Part shown: in pieces, positions 1 to 9,440 of the stretch
Position numbering within the stretch: position 1 is the first letter of the stretch
Layout: each line of letters starts with the position of its first letter
Assembly: GCA_016722565.1 (NCBI GenBank)
Contig: JADKIU010000002.1
Coordinates: 620,001 to 684,000, forward strand
Source of the DNA: Bacteroidota bacterium
Lineage (GTDB): Bacteria > Bacteroidota > Bacteroidia > 2-12-FULL-35-15
Length of the DNA: 64,000 nucleotides
Direction of reading: 5' to 3'
Notes under the pieces: generated by a model
What the model was told of the DNA's origin: nothing
Seen by the model: only the letters and a program-made list of their open reading frames with translations
The model's database searches: none
Translations under genes and position numbers: made by a program

Positions 1-1252
1 CACCCACATTTATTTTAAATCCATTGTTACGATAGGTGTTTTCGATACGTACTTTGTTTTCGATTTCCTGAGAAACATAATCGAGCACTTTATTCGTGTC
101 GATGCTTTCATCGTTGTTAAGGTATTTATACGAACGATTGTTTAGGTGATTTCGACTCACAACCAATGTCAAATAACTCTTTTCGAAGTAATGTTTATAG
201 TTCGTTCCCAAAGCATAATTCCATTGTTTGTTCACCGGCAAATAACCCAAAATGTATTTCTGCTGTTCGGTTTCATTCGCATCCAAATTCAATTTAAAAT
301 CATCATAAGCACCCAAGCCGATAAAGGAAATTTCGTTTTTATCGTTTAATCGGATTTTTGCTTTGAATTGAGCATCATTATAGATGGGCAAAAAAGGTAA
401 TTCCAAAAGTTTAAATAGCCAACCCAAATAAGATCTTCGGGCGGAAACAATAAAGGTTGTTTTTTTACCAATCGGACCATCCAAGGTCAAACCTATATCG
501 GAAGAACCTAATGTTGCTGTTGTAACAAGCTTTTCAGAATTACCATCCTTCATTTTAAAATCAAATACGGAGCTCAAGGCATTGCCACGGTTTACAGGAA
601 AAGCGCCTGCATAAAAATCCACTTCACGAATAAAATTAACATTGATCATCCCAACGGGTCCACCGGAACCACCTTGCGTAGCAAAGTGATTGATATTCGG
701 CACTTCAATCCCATCCAGATAAAATCGATTTTCATTGGGCGCGCCACCACGAATGATAATATCGTTACGGAAAGAAACGGTAGAGGCTACTCCGGGCAGC
801 GACTGAATCACTTTGGAGATATCTCTGTTTCCTCCGGGATTCCGGTCGATTTCAGAAGAACCAATGGTGCGGAGGGAAACTGGACTTTCTTCTGTTTTGT
901 TAAAAGGGGAAGCGGTGACTTCTACAACAGCTAAACTATCCGTTTTCTCATCCAAGCCAATGTTTAAAACCGTTGGGGTAAAATTATTTACTTGAATTTC
1001 AAAAATTGTTTTTTTGCTGAAACCCACAAAAGAAGCTGTAATATTATACAAACCAGGTGTTAAGTTTTTCAATTCATAATTTCCATCCAAATCGGTTGTC
1101 GCTGCAATTGACAAGGAAGTGATGCCTACTGAAGCAAATGGAATGGCTTCGTTGTTAATGGTATTAAATACTTTTCCTTTTATAACTCCATTCTGAGCAA
1201 CAGCAGAAAGAGAAAGACATAAAAGGAGAACAAAAAATAAATTCTTTTTCAT
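1..1252 (-). CDS. TonB-dependent receptor, N-terminal part (3' end outside window)
   Basis: An open frame runs from an ATG at 1252 to the window edge, giving about 417 residues without a stop. It begins with a signal peptide (MKKNLFFVLLLCLS, ending AVAQ), then a carboxypeptidase-regulatory-like domain at about 20-105 (NGVIKGKVFN, ATTDLDGNYELKNL). A TonB plug follows, with hallmark segments ISKVIQSLPGVAS, IIIRGGAPNENRFYLDGIEVP and GGPVGMINVNFIREVDFYAG, and then the first barrel strands. Proteins of this layout are outer-membrane transporters energised by TonB-ExbBD. The substrate cannot be told from this fragment. It lies 55 bases downstream of the DUF1275 gene on the same strand. No SusD partner is visible, since the downstream side is cut off. 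Confidence 0.9.
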   Translation of the reverse strand, partial: MKKNLFFVLLLCLSLSAVAQNGVIKGKVFNTINNEAIPFASVGITSLSIAATTDLDGNYELKNLTPGLYNITASFVGFSKKTIFEIQVNNFTPTVLNIGLDEKTDSLAVVEVTASPFNKTEESPVSLRTIGSSEIDRNPGGNRDISKVIQSLPGVASTVSFRNDIIIRGGAPNENRFYLDGIEVPNINHFATQGGSGGPVGMINVNFIREVDFYAGAFPVNRGNALSSVFDFKMKDGNSEKLVTTATLGSSDIGLTLDGPIGKKTTFIVSARRSYLGWLFKLLELPFLPIYNDAQFKAKIRLNDKNEISFIGLGAYDDFKLNLDANETEQQKYILGYLPVNKQWNYALGTNYKHYFEKSYLTLVVSRNHLNNRSYKYLNNDESIDTNKVLDYVSQEIENKVRIENTYRNNGFKINVG

Positions 1253-1307
1253 AAACAAATACGGTTTGGTAATAAACAAAATAGGGAAAGGTTTGTTCGG
1301 GTTGTTG

Positions 1308-2042
1308 TTAAAATTTTTTTCGTCTTTTTCGATACAATTTGTAATAGTTAAAAAGTAATACATCATATAAAATTGCCACCGCCAGAAAGGCGGAAGCCAA
1401 GATAAGAATCCCTAATGACAGATAAGAATATAAAAAGCCACCGAGCACACAACCGAGAAAAAAACAGCTGATAATCGCCAATCGCAGCTCAATACTTTGC
1501 GTTAATTTTTCACGTTGCTCTTTACGTTTGTAAAAAAAGAGTTGCGACAATTCAATCCCCAAATCGGTGAACAAGCCCGTTAAATGAGTCGTTCTAACGG
1601 TTGAGCTTGAAATTTGTGTCACCAGAGAATTTTGAACACCCATTGCAAACAAAAGAATACTCGCAACAATCGTATCTGAGAAACCTTTTTCAATCAGCAT
1701 CGTTCCGCAGGTACCGATAATGAAGAGCAAACTAATTTCTAAAAGCATCGGATATTTATGAGCCGATGTTTTCCCTTTTTTAAGAAAGTATTCCGTCAGA
1801 AAATTCGAAGAAAATGAGCCCAAAAGAAATGCAAAAATCAACAACAAAAAGCTCATCGCAAGACTATAATGTTTCAACACCAACTCTTCAGCAAAAAATG
1901 CAAAATGACCTGTCACATTTGTTGTTAATACTTTTAACTGCAAAACACCGGTTATGTTAACAATACCGGCAATAAACGAAAGCAAGGCCGCCAACCGCAG
2001 GTTGTGTTTAAACGTTCTTGTTTTTCCTTTGTGACGAAACAT
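1308..2042 (-). CDS. DUF1275 (YoaK-like) multi-pass membrane protein
   Basis: The 244-residue protein has about six hydrophobic helices and the family signature region GVQNSLVTQISSSTVRTTHL followed by TGLFTDLGIELSQ. These match my knowledge of the DUF1275/YoaK family, whose biochemical role is not established. A basic N-terminus (MFRHKGKTRTFKHNLR) precedes the first helix and a basic C-terminus ends the protein, as expected for an inner-membrane protein with cytoplasmic ends. The start is the ATG at 2042. It is separated from the upstream mutase by a terminator hairpin, so it probably has its own promoter. Confidence 0.8.
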   Translation of the reverse strand: MFRHKGKTRTFKHNLRLAALLSFIAGIVNITGVLQLKVLTTNVTGHFAFFAEELVLKHYSLAMSFLLLIFAFLLGSFSSNFLTEYFLKKGKTSAHKYPMLLEISLLFIIGTCGTMLIEKGFSDTIVASILLFAMGVQNSLVTQISSSTVRTTHLTGLFTDLGIELSQLFFYKRKEQREKLTQSIELRLAIISCFFLGCVLGGFLYSYLSLGILILASAFLAVAILYDVLLFNYYKLYRKRRKKF

Positions 2043-2054
2043 ATGAATTTGAAA

Positions 2055-2086
2055 TAAAAAAAAGCCACTTCATCAGTGGCTTTTTG
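2055..2086 (-). terminator. Rho-independent terminator after the phosphohexomutase gene
   Basis: A perfect six-base-pair GC-rich stem (GCCACT at 2064-2069, AGTGGC at 2075-2080) has a five-base loop and is flanked by an A-run on one side and a T-run on the other. It lies just past the mutase stop at 2095. It could work in both directions, but only the minus-strand gene needs it here. Confidence 0.75.
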
Positions 2087-2094
2087 GTTTAAAC

Positions 2095-3501
2095 TTATCC
2101 TAAGAGTGTTTTTTCAACCGCTTTTAAAATAGCAAATGCTTTTTCGGTGGTTGCTGATTCTGCATAATTTCGCAATACCGGTTCTGTTCCGGACGCACGA
2201 ATCATCATCCATTCATCATTCGCAAAGAAGTATTTCCAGCCATCCACCGTTTCAATGCGTTCTACTTTATACGGACCGAAAGAGGTATAGGTATTGTTTT
2301 TGCAATTTTCTACAATGGCTTGTTTCACTTCTTCTTTTAAGTGCATATCGCTGCGTTCAAACTTGAAAGCACCCACAATTTTATAAATCTCTTCAATCAA
2401 TTGATCCAACGTTTTTCCAGATTTTACCATGTATTCCCAAATGGTTAAACCCATCCAAATTCCATCGCGCTCCGGAATATGTCCTTTGATGGCAATCCCA
2501 CCACTCTCTTCTCCACCCAACAAAACATCTTCCGAAACCATGATTCCTGCAATGTATTTGAATCCGATTTTTGTCACTTGATATTCCAAGCCATAATGCT
2601 CACACATCTTTTTTACACGTGGTGTAACTGAGAATGCATTCACCACTTTTCCTGTCATTTTTTTCTGAGTAACCAAATAGTTAATCAATAACAAGATGAT
2701 GTGATGTGAATCCACAAATTCGCCTTTGCCATTGTACAAACCAATCCGATCCGCATCACCATCTGTTGCCAAACCGCAATCAATATCTCCACTCTCTGAA
2801 ATTAACGTAGAAAAAGGAATCAAGTTCTTGTGGATTGGTTCCGGTGCTTGTCCTTCAAATCCTGGATTGTAATCACAATGCAAAAAGGTGATATCCGGCA
2901 ACAACCTGCGCATCACATTTTGCCCTGCACCATACATTGCATCGTAGGCAAAATTCATTTTTGTTTTACGAATCGCATCCATGTCGAAGTTTTTCTCCAC
3001 ATGGTTCACATACATCGTTTCTAAATCCACGTATTCAATCATTCCTGATTTTACAAAATCAGCAACCGAAAGATTTTCTACATCCACATTATTAGTGGCT
3101 GGAATAATGTCTTCTATTTTTTGAATATCATCCGGTAATAATGGTCCGCCAAAATGACCTTTTAACTTATAACCATTGTAAGAAGGAGGATTATGAGATG
3201 CCGTTATAATGATTCCTAAGGAAGTTCCAAGGGTTTTTGCACCCAATGAAATCATAGGAGTTGAAACAAAGTCTTTTGCCAAATACACCTTAATTCCCGC
3301 ATTCGCCAGAACTTTTGCTGTTGTTTCAGCAAATAGTTCACCGGCAAATCGACAATCATGGCCGACTACCACACTTGGTTTACCAAAATTACTTTTCACC
3401 CATTCTGCAGTTGCAATTGTAACACGAGCAACATTGTCAACTGTAAAATCTTTCGCGATGATGGCTCTCCATCCGTCTGTTCCAAATTTAATTTTTGTCA
3501 T
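2095..3501 (-). CDS. Phosphoglucomutase/phosphomannomutase family (alpha-D-phosphohexomutase)
   Basis: The protein has about 468 residues from the ATG at 3501 (MTKIKFGTDGWRA). A TTG seven codons upstream is possible but less likely, because the family normally starts right before this motif. The four-domain phosphohexomutase signatures are present: FGTDGWRA at the N-terminus, the phosphoserine loop TASHNP near residue 103, the metal-binding ATDGDADRIG, the sugar-binding GGEESGG and the C-terminal phosphate-binding RASGTEP. It would interconvert hexose 1- and 6-phosphates. The sequence alone does not say whether glucose, mannose or glucosamine is preferred. The length is typical. Confidence 0.9.
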   Translation of the reverse strand: MTKIKFGTDGWRAIIAKDFTVDNVARVTIATAEWVKSNFGKPSVVVGHDCRFAGELFAETTAKVLANAGIKVYLAKDFVSTPMISLGAKTLGTSLGIIITASHNPPSYNGYKLKGHFGGPLLPDDIQKIEDIIPATNNVDVENLSVADFVKSGMIEYVDLETMYVNHVEKNFDMDAIRKTKMNFAYDAMYGAGQNVMRRLLPDITFLHCDYNPGFEGQAPEPIHKNLIPFSTLISESGDIDCGLATDGDADRIGLYNGKGEFVDSHHIILLLINYLVTQKKMTGKVVNAFSVTPRVKKMCEHYGLEYQVTKIGFKYIAGIMVSEDVLLGGEESGGIAIKGHIPERDGIWMGLTIWEYMVKSGKTLDQLIEEIYKIVGAFKFERSDMHLKEEVKQAIVENCKNNTYTSFGPYKVERIETVDGWKYFFANDEWMMIRASGTEPVLRNYAESATTEKAFAILKAVEKTLLG

Positions 3502-3577
3502 AATCTCTATTTTAAAGGGCAAATATAATATTAATAATTCTTTCTAAAATGTCAACTGAAGATTTAAACTCCTACGA

Positions 3578-4633
3578 TTAATGGATATTCTTCGCATTCA
3601 ACGCATCTCTGTATTTTTTTGCATAGACACAATGCTGCTCATACGTTTTCGCAAAATAATGTTTTCCGGATAAATCTTCTTTGGCACACATATACATATA
3701 ATCGCTTTTTTCATAATTCAAAACAGCATCAATGGACGATTGCTGAGCAAACCCAATCGGTCCGGGAGGTAATCCTTTATTCACATAGGTATTGTAGGGA
3801 GAATTCACTCGGGTTTGTTCGAAGGAAACACGCTGAATCGTGAAATCGCCAATCGCATAAATTACAGTAGGGTCCGATTGTAAAGCCATTCCATCATTTA
3901 AACGATTCAGGTACAAACCGGCAATGATTTTTTTCTCGTCATTGTCGCAGCATTGTTCACCTTGCACAATGGAGGCTAACGTAGTAATGTCTGTTTGCGA
4001 ATACCCAATCGCTTTCGCCTTTTTCTTCCGCTCCTCGTTCCAGAAAAATTTATATTCTTTGGCCATGCGATCAAAAAATTCCTCCACAGAAGTATTCCAG
4101 TAGAATTCATAATTTTCAGGAATAAACAGCGCTTGCACATTGTCCTGATTGAAACCATATTTACTCAAAAAGCCATTGTCGCGAATCGCTTGATGCAATG
4201 CATTTGAATCTGCTTCAATGCGTCTTCCTACTCTTAATAACAATTCATCCACCGTATGCAATCCGTTGAAATTAATTTTGATGGGTTCCTGAATTCCGGC
4301 TTTTAACAGATTCACCAATGCATTGTTGCTCATATTTGCCAGAATCCGATATTTACCGGGCTTCACAGCATTTTTATACTTTTTCTTTTCTGCCAATAGC
4401 TCAAAAGTCGAACGGTTCTTAAGAATGTTATTTTCTCCCAATATGCGAATCACATCATCAAACGTTGAACCGGTTGGAATGTAAATGATCTCCGATTTTT
4501 TATCTCCTAAATTAACATTCGATTGATAAATGGTTTTATAGGCATAATAACCTCCTACTCCACCAACCACAATAATAATGAGGAGTGTCGCAATGATGAT
4601 TTTTTTTAAAAATGAGGATTTTCCTTTTGCCAT
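3578..4633 (-). CDS. mltG: Endolytic murein transglycosylase MltG
   Basis: The 351-residue protein has one N-terminal membrane helix (residues about 8-28) and then a periplasmic YceG domain. The conserved catalytic stretch is visible: ASIVQGEQ near residue 220, GLYLNRL, LQSDPTVIYA, SPYNTYV and GLPPGPI. MltG cleaves nascent peptidoglycan strands at the inner membrane and sets glycan length. In many Bacteroidota it lies near dapF, as here, where it is the last gene of a minus-strand run ending in cell-wall genes. It starts 27 bases after the cytochrome gene. Confidence 0.92.
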   Translation of the reverse strand: MAKGKSSFLKKIIIATLLIIIVVGGVGGYYAYKTIYQSNVNLGDKKSEIIYIPTGSTFDDVIRILGENNILKNRSTFELLAEKKKYKNAVKPGKYRILANMSNNALVNLLKAGIQEPIKINFNGLHTVDELLLRVGRRIEADSNALHQAIRDNGFLSKYGFNQDNVQALFIPENYEFYWNTSVEEFFDRMAKEYKFFWNEERKKKAKAIGYSQTDITTLASIVQGEQCCDNDEKKIIAGLYLNRLNDGMALQSDPTVIYAIGDFTIQRVSFEQTRVNSPYNTYVNKGLPPGPIGFAQQSSIDAVLNYEKSDYMYMCAKEDLSGKHYFAKTYEQHCVYAKKYRDALNAKNIH

Positions 4634-4660
4634 TCTGCTTAAAATAAAGACCTAAAGATA

Positions 4661-6691
4661 TTATTTTAGTGCTTTCAATTGACTTAAAACCCGTTTTGCT
4701 TGCTCATTTTTCGGGTTCTTTTTTAAAATAGTATTCAACTGTTCTTCTGCTTCCTTATATTTTTTCTGATAAATTTTTAATCCAGCTATATTCATCAATA
4801 ATGATTCATAATCGGGATCTAACTTTCGTGCTCTGTTATAAAGTTCTTCTGCCTTCAAAACATTTCCTTTAAGGAGATTGGCATAGCCTAAATTGTTCAG
4901 TGCAGGTGTATAATTCGGATTCTCAATCACCACATAATTCAAAACACTAATTGCTGCATCATAACGTTCCATCGCCATCATCACACCGGCCAATTTATTT
5001 CTGAATTCCGGATTTTTAGGTGATAAATCAATGGCTCTGCTGTAAAAGCTAAATGCCGATGATAAATCCCCAAGTGAGGCATACGCCTCTCCTATTCTAT
5101 AGGCTGTCCAAGCATTTGAATTGTCCCACGACTTTTTATTCAACGGTTTTTTCAGTCGATCGATATTACCTACTTGATTGAGGTACCCAATAATTTTTTT
5201 GTAATCCTGTTTGATGAAATTCAAATGCACGAGTAATTCGAAATTTTGCTCCACATCCTCCTTTGTTTTATCCGACAAATAAAACGCAGCTGAATCAAGG
5301 TATTGCGTCTTGTATTCGAACTTATCGTATTGCTGAATATAGGCTTTTGCCTTGGTATAATTACTTGGATTTTTTTCGTTTATGGCATACAATCCTATAA
5401 ACTCTTTTACTTTTTGTATTTCCTCTTTTTTCATCGGTTTGCGAATGTAATGATCGTGCACCGTCACATGCGGTATATCAATTGAACCTGAATTGGGCAT
5501 ATGGCAACTCACACAATTGTCCTGCACCTTCGCTCTTACCACTTCCTTTTCTGAACATAAGCCATTCTTGGTTGAAGTGCTATGACAATTTTTACATGCC
5601 GTATTAAATATTTCCTTTCCGGTCGCTTTCACACTCACATGCGGATTGTGGCAGGTAACACAGGTCAATGAATTTTTATACGGTCGTAAAGATGTTTTAT
5701 CCGTTTCTTCTTTGTAGCTATTGATAAAACATTTGCTTTGTTTCAATCGATCCGCATGCGAAGCCATGATAAATTCATCATCCGCATTTTTATACCGCGG
5801 CAAAAAGGTGGTCATATAATCCGATAATTTTTTACCAGGTTTAAAATCCAAAAAGGATTTCCCTTCTTTCAAAACAGTATTTCCTTGTAAGTGGCAACGC
5901 TGACAAACGTCAAATTGCAAATCAATCGGAAGTTTGCCGGGATTCACAATGGAATAATCAATGTATTTAGATGTATCAATTTTAGAACCGGTGGAACGCT
6001 GCTGCACATGAATGCTGCCTGGTCCATGACAGCGCTCACAACTCACCCCTTCCGGCAATGCATTAAATTTATTTTCGGAGCCTTCTGCAAAGTCGGGAAG
6101 TGAATTATGACAACTCATACATTCCAATCCGATTTTGCGGGAGAAACGCGTATTAAATCCATCTTCAAATCCGGGAGGAAAATCCCATTTTTGTTTTTGG
6201 GTATAAAAAGTCATTGGCATTTGATGCAAATAACCGTTGGAGTTTGTAATGTGCGAATTGGTATGATGTCCCGAACCGATAATATAATCAACGCGTTCAA
6301 TGCGTTTATGAATGGTGTCTTTCCCTTTTAAGCGAAACTCCATAATTTTCAAACTATCGCCTTCCCAAAATGGATGGTAATAAAAATCTTGATACTTATC
6401 GTAAATGACGGTATGTGCTGAAAATTTTGCTGCGCTTTTTGTTTTGCTCGCATGCTCAAAACTTTTCCCCATTCCAGTTTGAATGTAAGAATTATAAATG
6501 TCTTGGTGACAAAGTTTACACTGACTCATCCCCACATATTTGGCTGAATCATGGTGATTTAAATAACCAGTAGCTGTCGGCAAAGATTCCTTTAAGGCTT
6601 CCTTTGGAGAAGGATCACCGCAATACACGATGGTAAGAATTACAATCGAAAAAAGGATGAAGGAAAGAATATTGCGGGTGGAGAAACTCAT
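4661..6691 (-). CDS. Multiheme (seven CXXCH) cytochrome c with C-terminal TPRs
   Basis: The 676-residue protein starts with a membrane/export segment ending in a cysteine (IVYCGDPS) that could be a lipobox. Seven CXXCH heme sites follow between about residues 55 and 400: CKLCH, CMSCH, CERCH, CQRCH, CVTCH, CKNCH and CVSCH. A region rich in charged residues comes next, and the last 170 or so residues form TPR repeats (for example WTAYRIGEAYASLGDLSSAF). The cytochrome part resembles the cytochrome c554/NrfA-like multiheme families found with TPRs in Bacteroidota. It should be periplasmic and carry electrons, but the donor and acceptor are unknown. It begins five bases after the GNAT gene, so it is probably cotranscribed. 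Confidence 0.85.
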   Translation of the reverse strand: MSFSTRNILSFILFSIVILTIVYCGDPSPKEALKESLPTATGYLNHHDSAKYVGMSQCKLCHQDIYNSYIQTGMGKSFEHASKTKSAAKFSAHTVIYDKYQDFYYHPFWEGDSLKIMEFRLKGKDTIHKRIERVDYIIGSGHHTNSHITNSNGYLHQMPMTFYTQKQKWDFPPGFEDGFNTRFSRKIGLECMSCHNSLPDFAEGSENKFNALPEGVSCERCHGPGSIHVQQRSTGSKIDTSKYIDYSIVNPGKLPIDLQFDVCQRCHLQGNTVLKEGKSFLDFKPGKKLSDYMTTFLPRYKNADDEFIMASHADRLKQSKCFINSYKEETDKTSLRPYKNSLTCVTCHNPHVSVKATGKEIFNTACKNCHSTSTKNGLCSEKEVVRAKVQDNCVSCHMPNSGSIDIPHVTVHDHYIRKPMKKEEIQKVKEFIGLYAINEKNPSNYTKAKAYIQQYDKFEYKTQYLDSAAFYLSDKTKEDVEQNFELLVHLNFIKQDYKKIIGYLNQVGNIDRLKKPLNKKSWDNSNAWTAYRIGEAYASLGDLSSAFSFYSRAIDLSPKNPEFRNKLAGVMMAMERYDAAISVLNYVVIENPNYTPALNNLGYANLLKGNVLKAEELYNRARKLDPDYESLLMNIAGLKIYQKKYKEAEEQLNTILKKNPKNEQAKRVLSQLKALK

Positions 6692-6696
6692 GAATT

Positions 6697-7218
6697 TTAC
6701 CCTTTTATCTTCTGAAGCAATAATTCATCTTTATAGACATCTCCATCGCGCACCCATTGTTTTTTAATTCCTGTCACCTGAAAACCTTGCTTTTGAAACA
6801 ACAAAATACTGGCTTCATTATCGATGGTGATGTTGCAATAGAGTTGGTGAAGATTTAAAATGGAAAAACAATAATCCACTAAAACGTTCAATGCATCAAA
6901 CGCATATCCTTTTTTTCTGTCGGATTTATCGGCAACCAATATTCCGATACCGGCACGTAAATGATTGGGATCAAAATCAAACAAATCAATACTTCCTACA
7001 GCACGCTCTTCTTCATTACAAATCATCAATCGCAATTGTTTTACCGAATAAATATCCTGGTGTGCGCTGGCAATGTATTGTTCCAAAACAAAACACAAAT
7101 ACGGTGTTTGTGTATTGCTCACATTCCAGGTTTCGGTATCGTTTTCCCATTGATATAAAACATCAATATCGGAAGGCTCGATGGCCCGAAGTGAAACAAT
7201 TTTTCCTTTTAACTTCAT
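6697..7218 (-). CDS. GNAT-family N-acetyltransferase (RimJ/RimL/SpeG-like)
   Basis: The 173-residue protein has the GNAT fold pattern: N-terminal strand LKGKIVSLRAIEPSDIDVLY, the central strand and acetyl-CoA binding loop (GIGILVADKSDRKKGYAFDA), and the C-terminal NEASILLFQKQGFQVTG motif. It would transfer an acetyl group from acetyl-CoA to an amine. The substrate could be a ribosomal protein N-terminus, a polyamine or a sugar amine, and cannot be decided. Its start overlaps the stop of the preceding gene by one base, which points to translational coupling. Confidence 0.85.
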   Translation of the reverse strand: MKLKGKIVSLRAIEPSDIDVLYQWENDTETWNVSNTQTPYLCFVLEQYIASAHQDIYSVKQLRLMICNEEERAVGSIDLFDFDPNHLRAGIGILVADKSDRKKGYAFDALNVLVDYCFSILNLHQLYCNITIDNEASILLFQKQGFQVTGIKKQWVRDGDVYKDELLLQKIKG

Positions 7219-7775
7219 TATGATTGCGGGTTAAATTCTTTTCTCACTTGTTCGATTCCGGCATTGATTTCTTTATTGGTATATACCGGCAATTGATACG
7301 AAGCAATGTCAACATGGATGGCACTCACCGATTCAATCAATCCGTTGGCTTCCAATACAGGAAGCAATTCATAAAGATAGTTGACATTGTGCATCGGCAG
7401 ATGATACACTTCTTCAAAAAACAATTTAATCGGACTTAAGCAAGTTGCAACTCCAATATCTACTCGTTCGAACTGCTGAATGTTTGTAATAAAATGTTCG
7501 CGTAAATACACATCACTAAAAGTTGGATGTGATTTTATTTTTATAAACAGGGAAGGAATTTTTCGGATGTTTGAATTTTTGATAATCGCTGCTACAGGTG
7601 TATTGATATCTTGTCCTTTAATCGAAAGCGAATGATAGGATTTATCCACAATCATTCCAATGTGCGGAGGAATGCGCGTAGCATGAATCACAGCAATAAA
7701 AACGCCTTTTAACAAGTCGTTCTCATCAAACGATGGATTCACTTTAAGTTGATAGGTTGTTTTTTCCTGAATCAT
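7218..7775 (-). CDS. Conserved hypothetical protein in the dapF operon
   Basis: I do not recognise this 185-residue protein. It has no signal peptide or membrane segment and looks like a soluble alpha/beta protein. Notable stretches are GVFIAVIHATRIPPHIGMIVD, where small hydrophobic strands alternate with conserved-looking His/Pro residues, and KLFFEEVYHLPMHNVNYLYELL. It overlaps dapF by four bases at its start and the GNAT gene by one base at its end, so it belongs to a tightly coupled unit. The ATG at 7775 is the only good start. The context suggests a cytoplasmic role, but no function is supported. Confidence 0.7.
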   Translation of the reverse strand: MIQEKTTYQLKVNPSFDENDLLKGVFIAVIHATRIPPHIGMIVDKSYHSLSIKGQDINTPVAAIIKNSNIRKIPSLFIKIKSHPTFSDVYLREHFITNIQQFERVDIGVATCLSPIKLFFEEVYHLPMHNVNYLYELLPVLEANGLIESVSAIHVDIASYQLPVYTNKEINAGIEQVRKEFNPQS

Positions 7776-8557
7776 TTAACTGAAATTTCACCTTTAAAAA
7801 CAAAAGTAGCAGGACCTTCCAACCAGATATCCGTAAAGGAATGGTCATCGTGCATTTTAAATTTCACTTTCAAATTCCCACCCAATGTTTTTACATCACA
7901 ATAATCTTGTCCGGTAGAAACATTTTTTAATGCTGCCACCAAAGCCGCTGCTGTGACCCCTGTTCCACACGAATAGGTTTCACCTTCTACTCCTCGCTCA
8001 TACGTTCTTACAAACAAATCGTTCAAGTCCTTTTCAATAAAATTCACATTTGTTCCTTTTTCTGAAAAGCGTTCGTTATATCTTATTTTTTTGCCCTCTT
8101 CAAAAACATTGTAATTTTTTACATCATTTACAAAAGCAACGTAATGAGGCGAGCCGGTATTCAAAAAGGAAAAGGCTGCATTCATTTCTACTTTGCTAAC
8201 ATTGTTCATTTTCAAACTGATGAACCCGGGTTTTACAACCGCTTCGTGTTCGCCATCTGTGGCTAAAAAATGTGCTTTCTCTTTTACCAATCCTAAGGTT
8301 CTTGCAAATTCAACAATACAACGTCCACCATTTCCACACATACTGCTTTCGTTACCATCGGAATTGTAATACACCATCTCAAAATCGTAACCGATTTTCG
8401 ATTGCAACAACATCAAACCATCGGCACCAATCCCGAAACGTCTGTCGCATAGCCTTACCACCAATGCATTGTCGGCACGATTAAATTTCATGTCGCGATT
8501 ATCAACAATGATAAAATCGTTTCCTGTTCCCTGATATTTAGAAAAAGTAATTGTCAT
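7772..8557 (-). CDS. dapF: Diaminopimelate epimerase
   Basis: The 261-residue protein starts with the family N-terminus FSKYQGTGNDFIIVDN. It contains both catalytic cysteine motifs, MCGNGGRC near residue 73 and SCGTGVTAA near residue 197, plus RRFGIGADGLM and the substrate-binding NSDGNESS. DapF converts LL- to meso-diaminopimelate, the last step before lysine and the peptidoglycan cross-link residue. The length and motif order are normal. dapA lies elsewhere in this window (18590-19480). The gene starts one base after the stop of the upstream gene. Confidence 0.96.
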   Translation of the reverse strand: MTITFSKYQGTGNDFIIVDNRDMKFNRADNALVVRLCDRRFGIGADGLMLLQSKIGYDFEMVYYNSDGNESSMCGNGGRCIVEFARTLGLVKEKAHFLATDGEHEAVVKPGFISLKMNNVSKVEMNAAFSFLNTGSPHYVAFVNDVKNYNVFEEGKKIRYNERFSEKGTNVNFIEKDLNDLFVRTYERGVEGETYSCGTGVTAAALVAALKNVSTGQDYCDVKTLGGNLKVKFKMHDDHSFTDIWLEGPATFVFKGEISVK

Positions 8558-8558
8558 T

Positions 8559-9266
8559 TTATTTTAATCTGCTGATGACGGATTCATCCGTTATCCGTTC
8601 ATAGGGTTTAAATTCACCTGTCGCGTCCACTCGGTAAACCAAGGAAGCACTCTTGATATAGACTACATCATCCAATCGGTATATTTTTAATCCTTCCGGA
8701 GAGGCAATGCCATACATAATGAGTTTGTACTTACTCATTTTATAACCTTTGTAATTTAACGGAGAGGACCATAATTCCAAATTCATGTATTGCTTCGCAG
8801 CGGGTTTATCGTCTTTAATACCGCTTACTTTCTGAAGCAATGAATCTTTACCATTCATTTTTGCAACCGGATCTAAATTAAAAACCTCCAATGTTTTTGT
8901 CAAGAGTAGTTCATCCTTCCGCACCACCATCACATCGTCACCACCGGGATTTTCAAGTGTAAGCGTATCTTTGGCGATGCTGTTTGTATCCACTTTCACC
9001 ACCTTCTCTTCATTGATTGCTTCTTGGTTTTTAGAAAAATCGGCTACTTTCGTTTTGGACTTTTTTGTTTTCTCAACCGGTGTTGTTTCTTTTGACGGAA
9101 CGTCTTCCGATTTGCTTTCAGAGGAGAAGGTATTGGAGACAGATTTATAGAAACTTAATTCTTTAAAATAATCGTCCAGTTTAAAAATAAAAAAGCCACC
9201 GGCTATAATCAACCCGACTAAAATTCCGATAATAAAACCGTATGATTTTTCTTTAAAACTACTCAT
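8559..9266 (-). CDS. Hypothetical single-pass membrane protein
   Basis: The protein has 235 residues from the ATG at 9266; a TTG one codon upstream is also possible. It has an N-terminal transmembrane helix (YGFIIGILVGLIIAGGFFIF) and then a long low-complexity linker rich in Lys, Ser, Thr and Glu (about 45-110). A C-terminal globular part follows, with aromatic strands (NLELWSSPLNYKGYKMSKYK, YGIASPEGLKIYRLDD). The layout suggests a membrane anchor with a periplasmic domain. I know no family for it. It leads the dapF run with a one-base gap, so it may share its promoter with dapF. Confidence 0.65.
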   Translation of the reverse strand: MSSFKEKSYGFIIGILVGLIIAGGFFIFKLDDYFKELSFYKSVSNTFSSESKSEDVPSKETTPVEKTKKSKTKVADFSKNQEAINEEKVVKVDTNSIAKDTLTLENPGGDDVMVVRKDELLLTKTLEVFNLDPVAKMNGKDSLLQKVSGIKDDKPAAKQYMNLELWSSPLNYKGYKMSKYKLIMYGIASPEGLKIYRLDDVVYIKSASLVYRVDATGEFKPYERITDESVISRLK

Positions 9267-9440
9267 CAATACTTTGTAACTATTTTGGTGCTTTTAAATA
9301 TTTGTGTAAAGTTACACAACCTTTGCAAACCGCTGTTAAAGTATGTTAAAAATAAATGACAAAAATAATATAGGAATAAAATTTGTGTTAGAATTTTCAG
9401 TTAAATTTCAGTACATTCAAACATAAAAAAAACAGAAGAT

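Noticed and set aside
3209..3547. Plus-strand open frame (112 codons) inside the phosphohexomutase gene
   Set aside because: Antisense to strongly conserved motifs including the TASHNP loop; no independent evidence for it.
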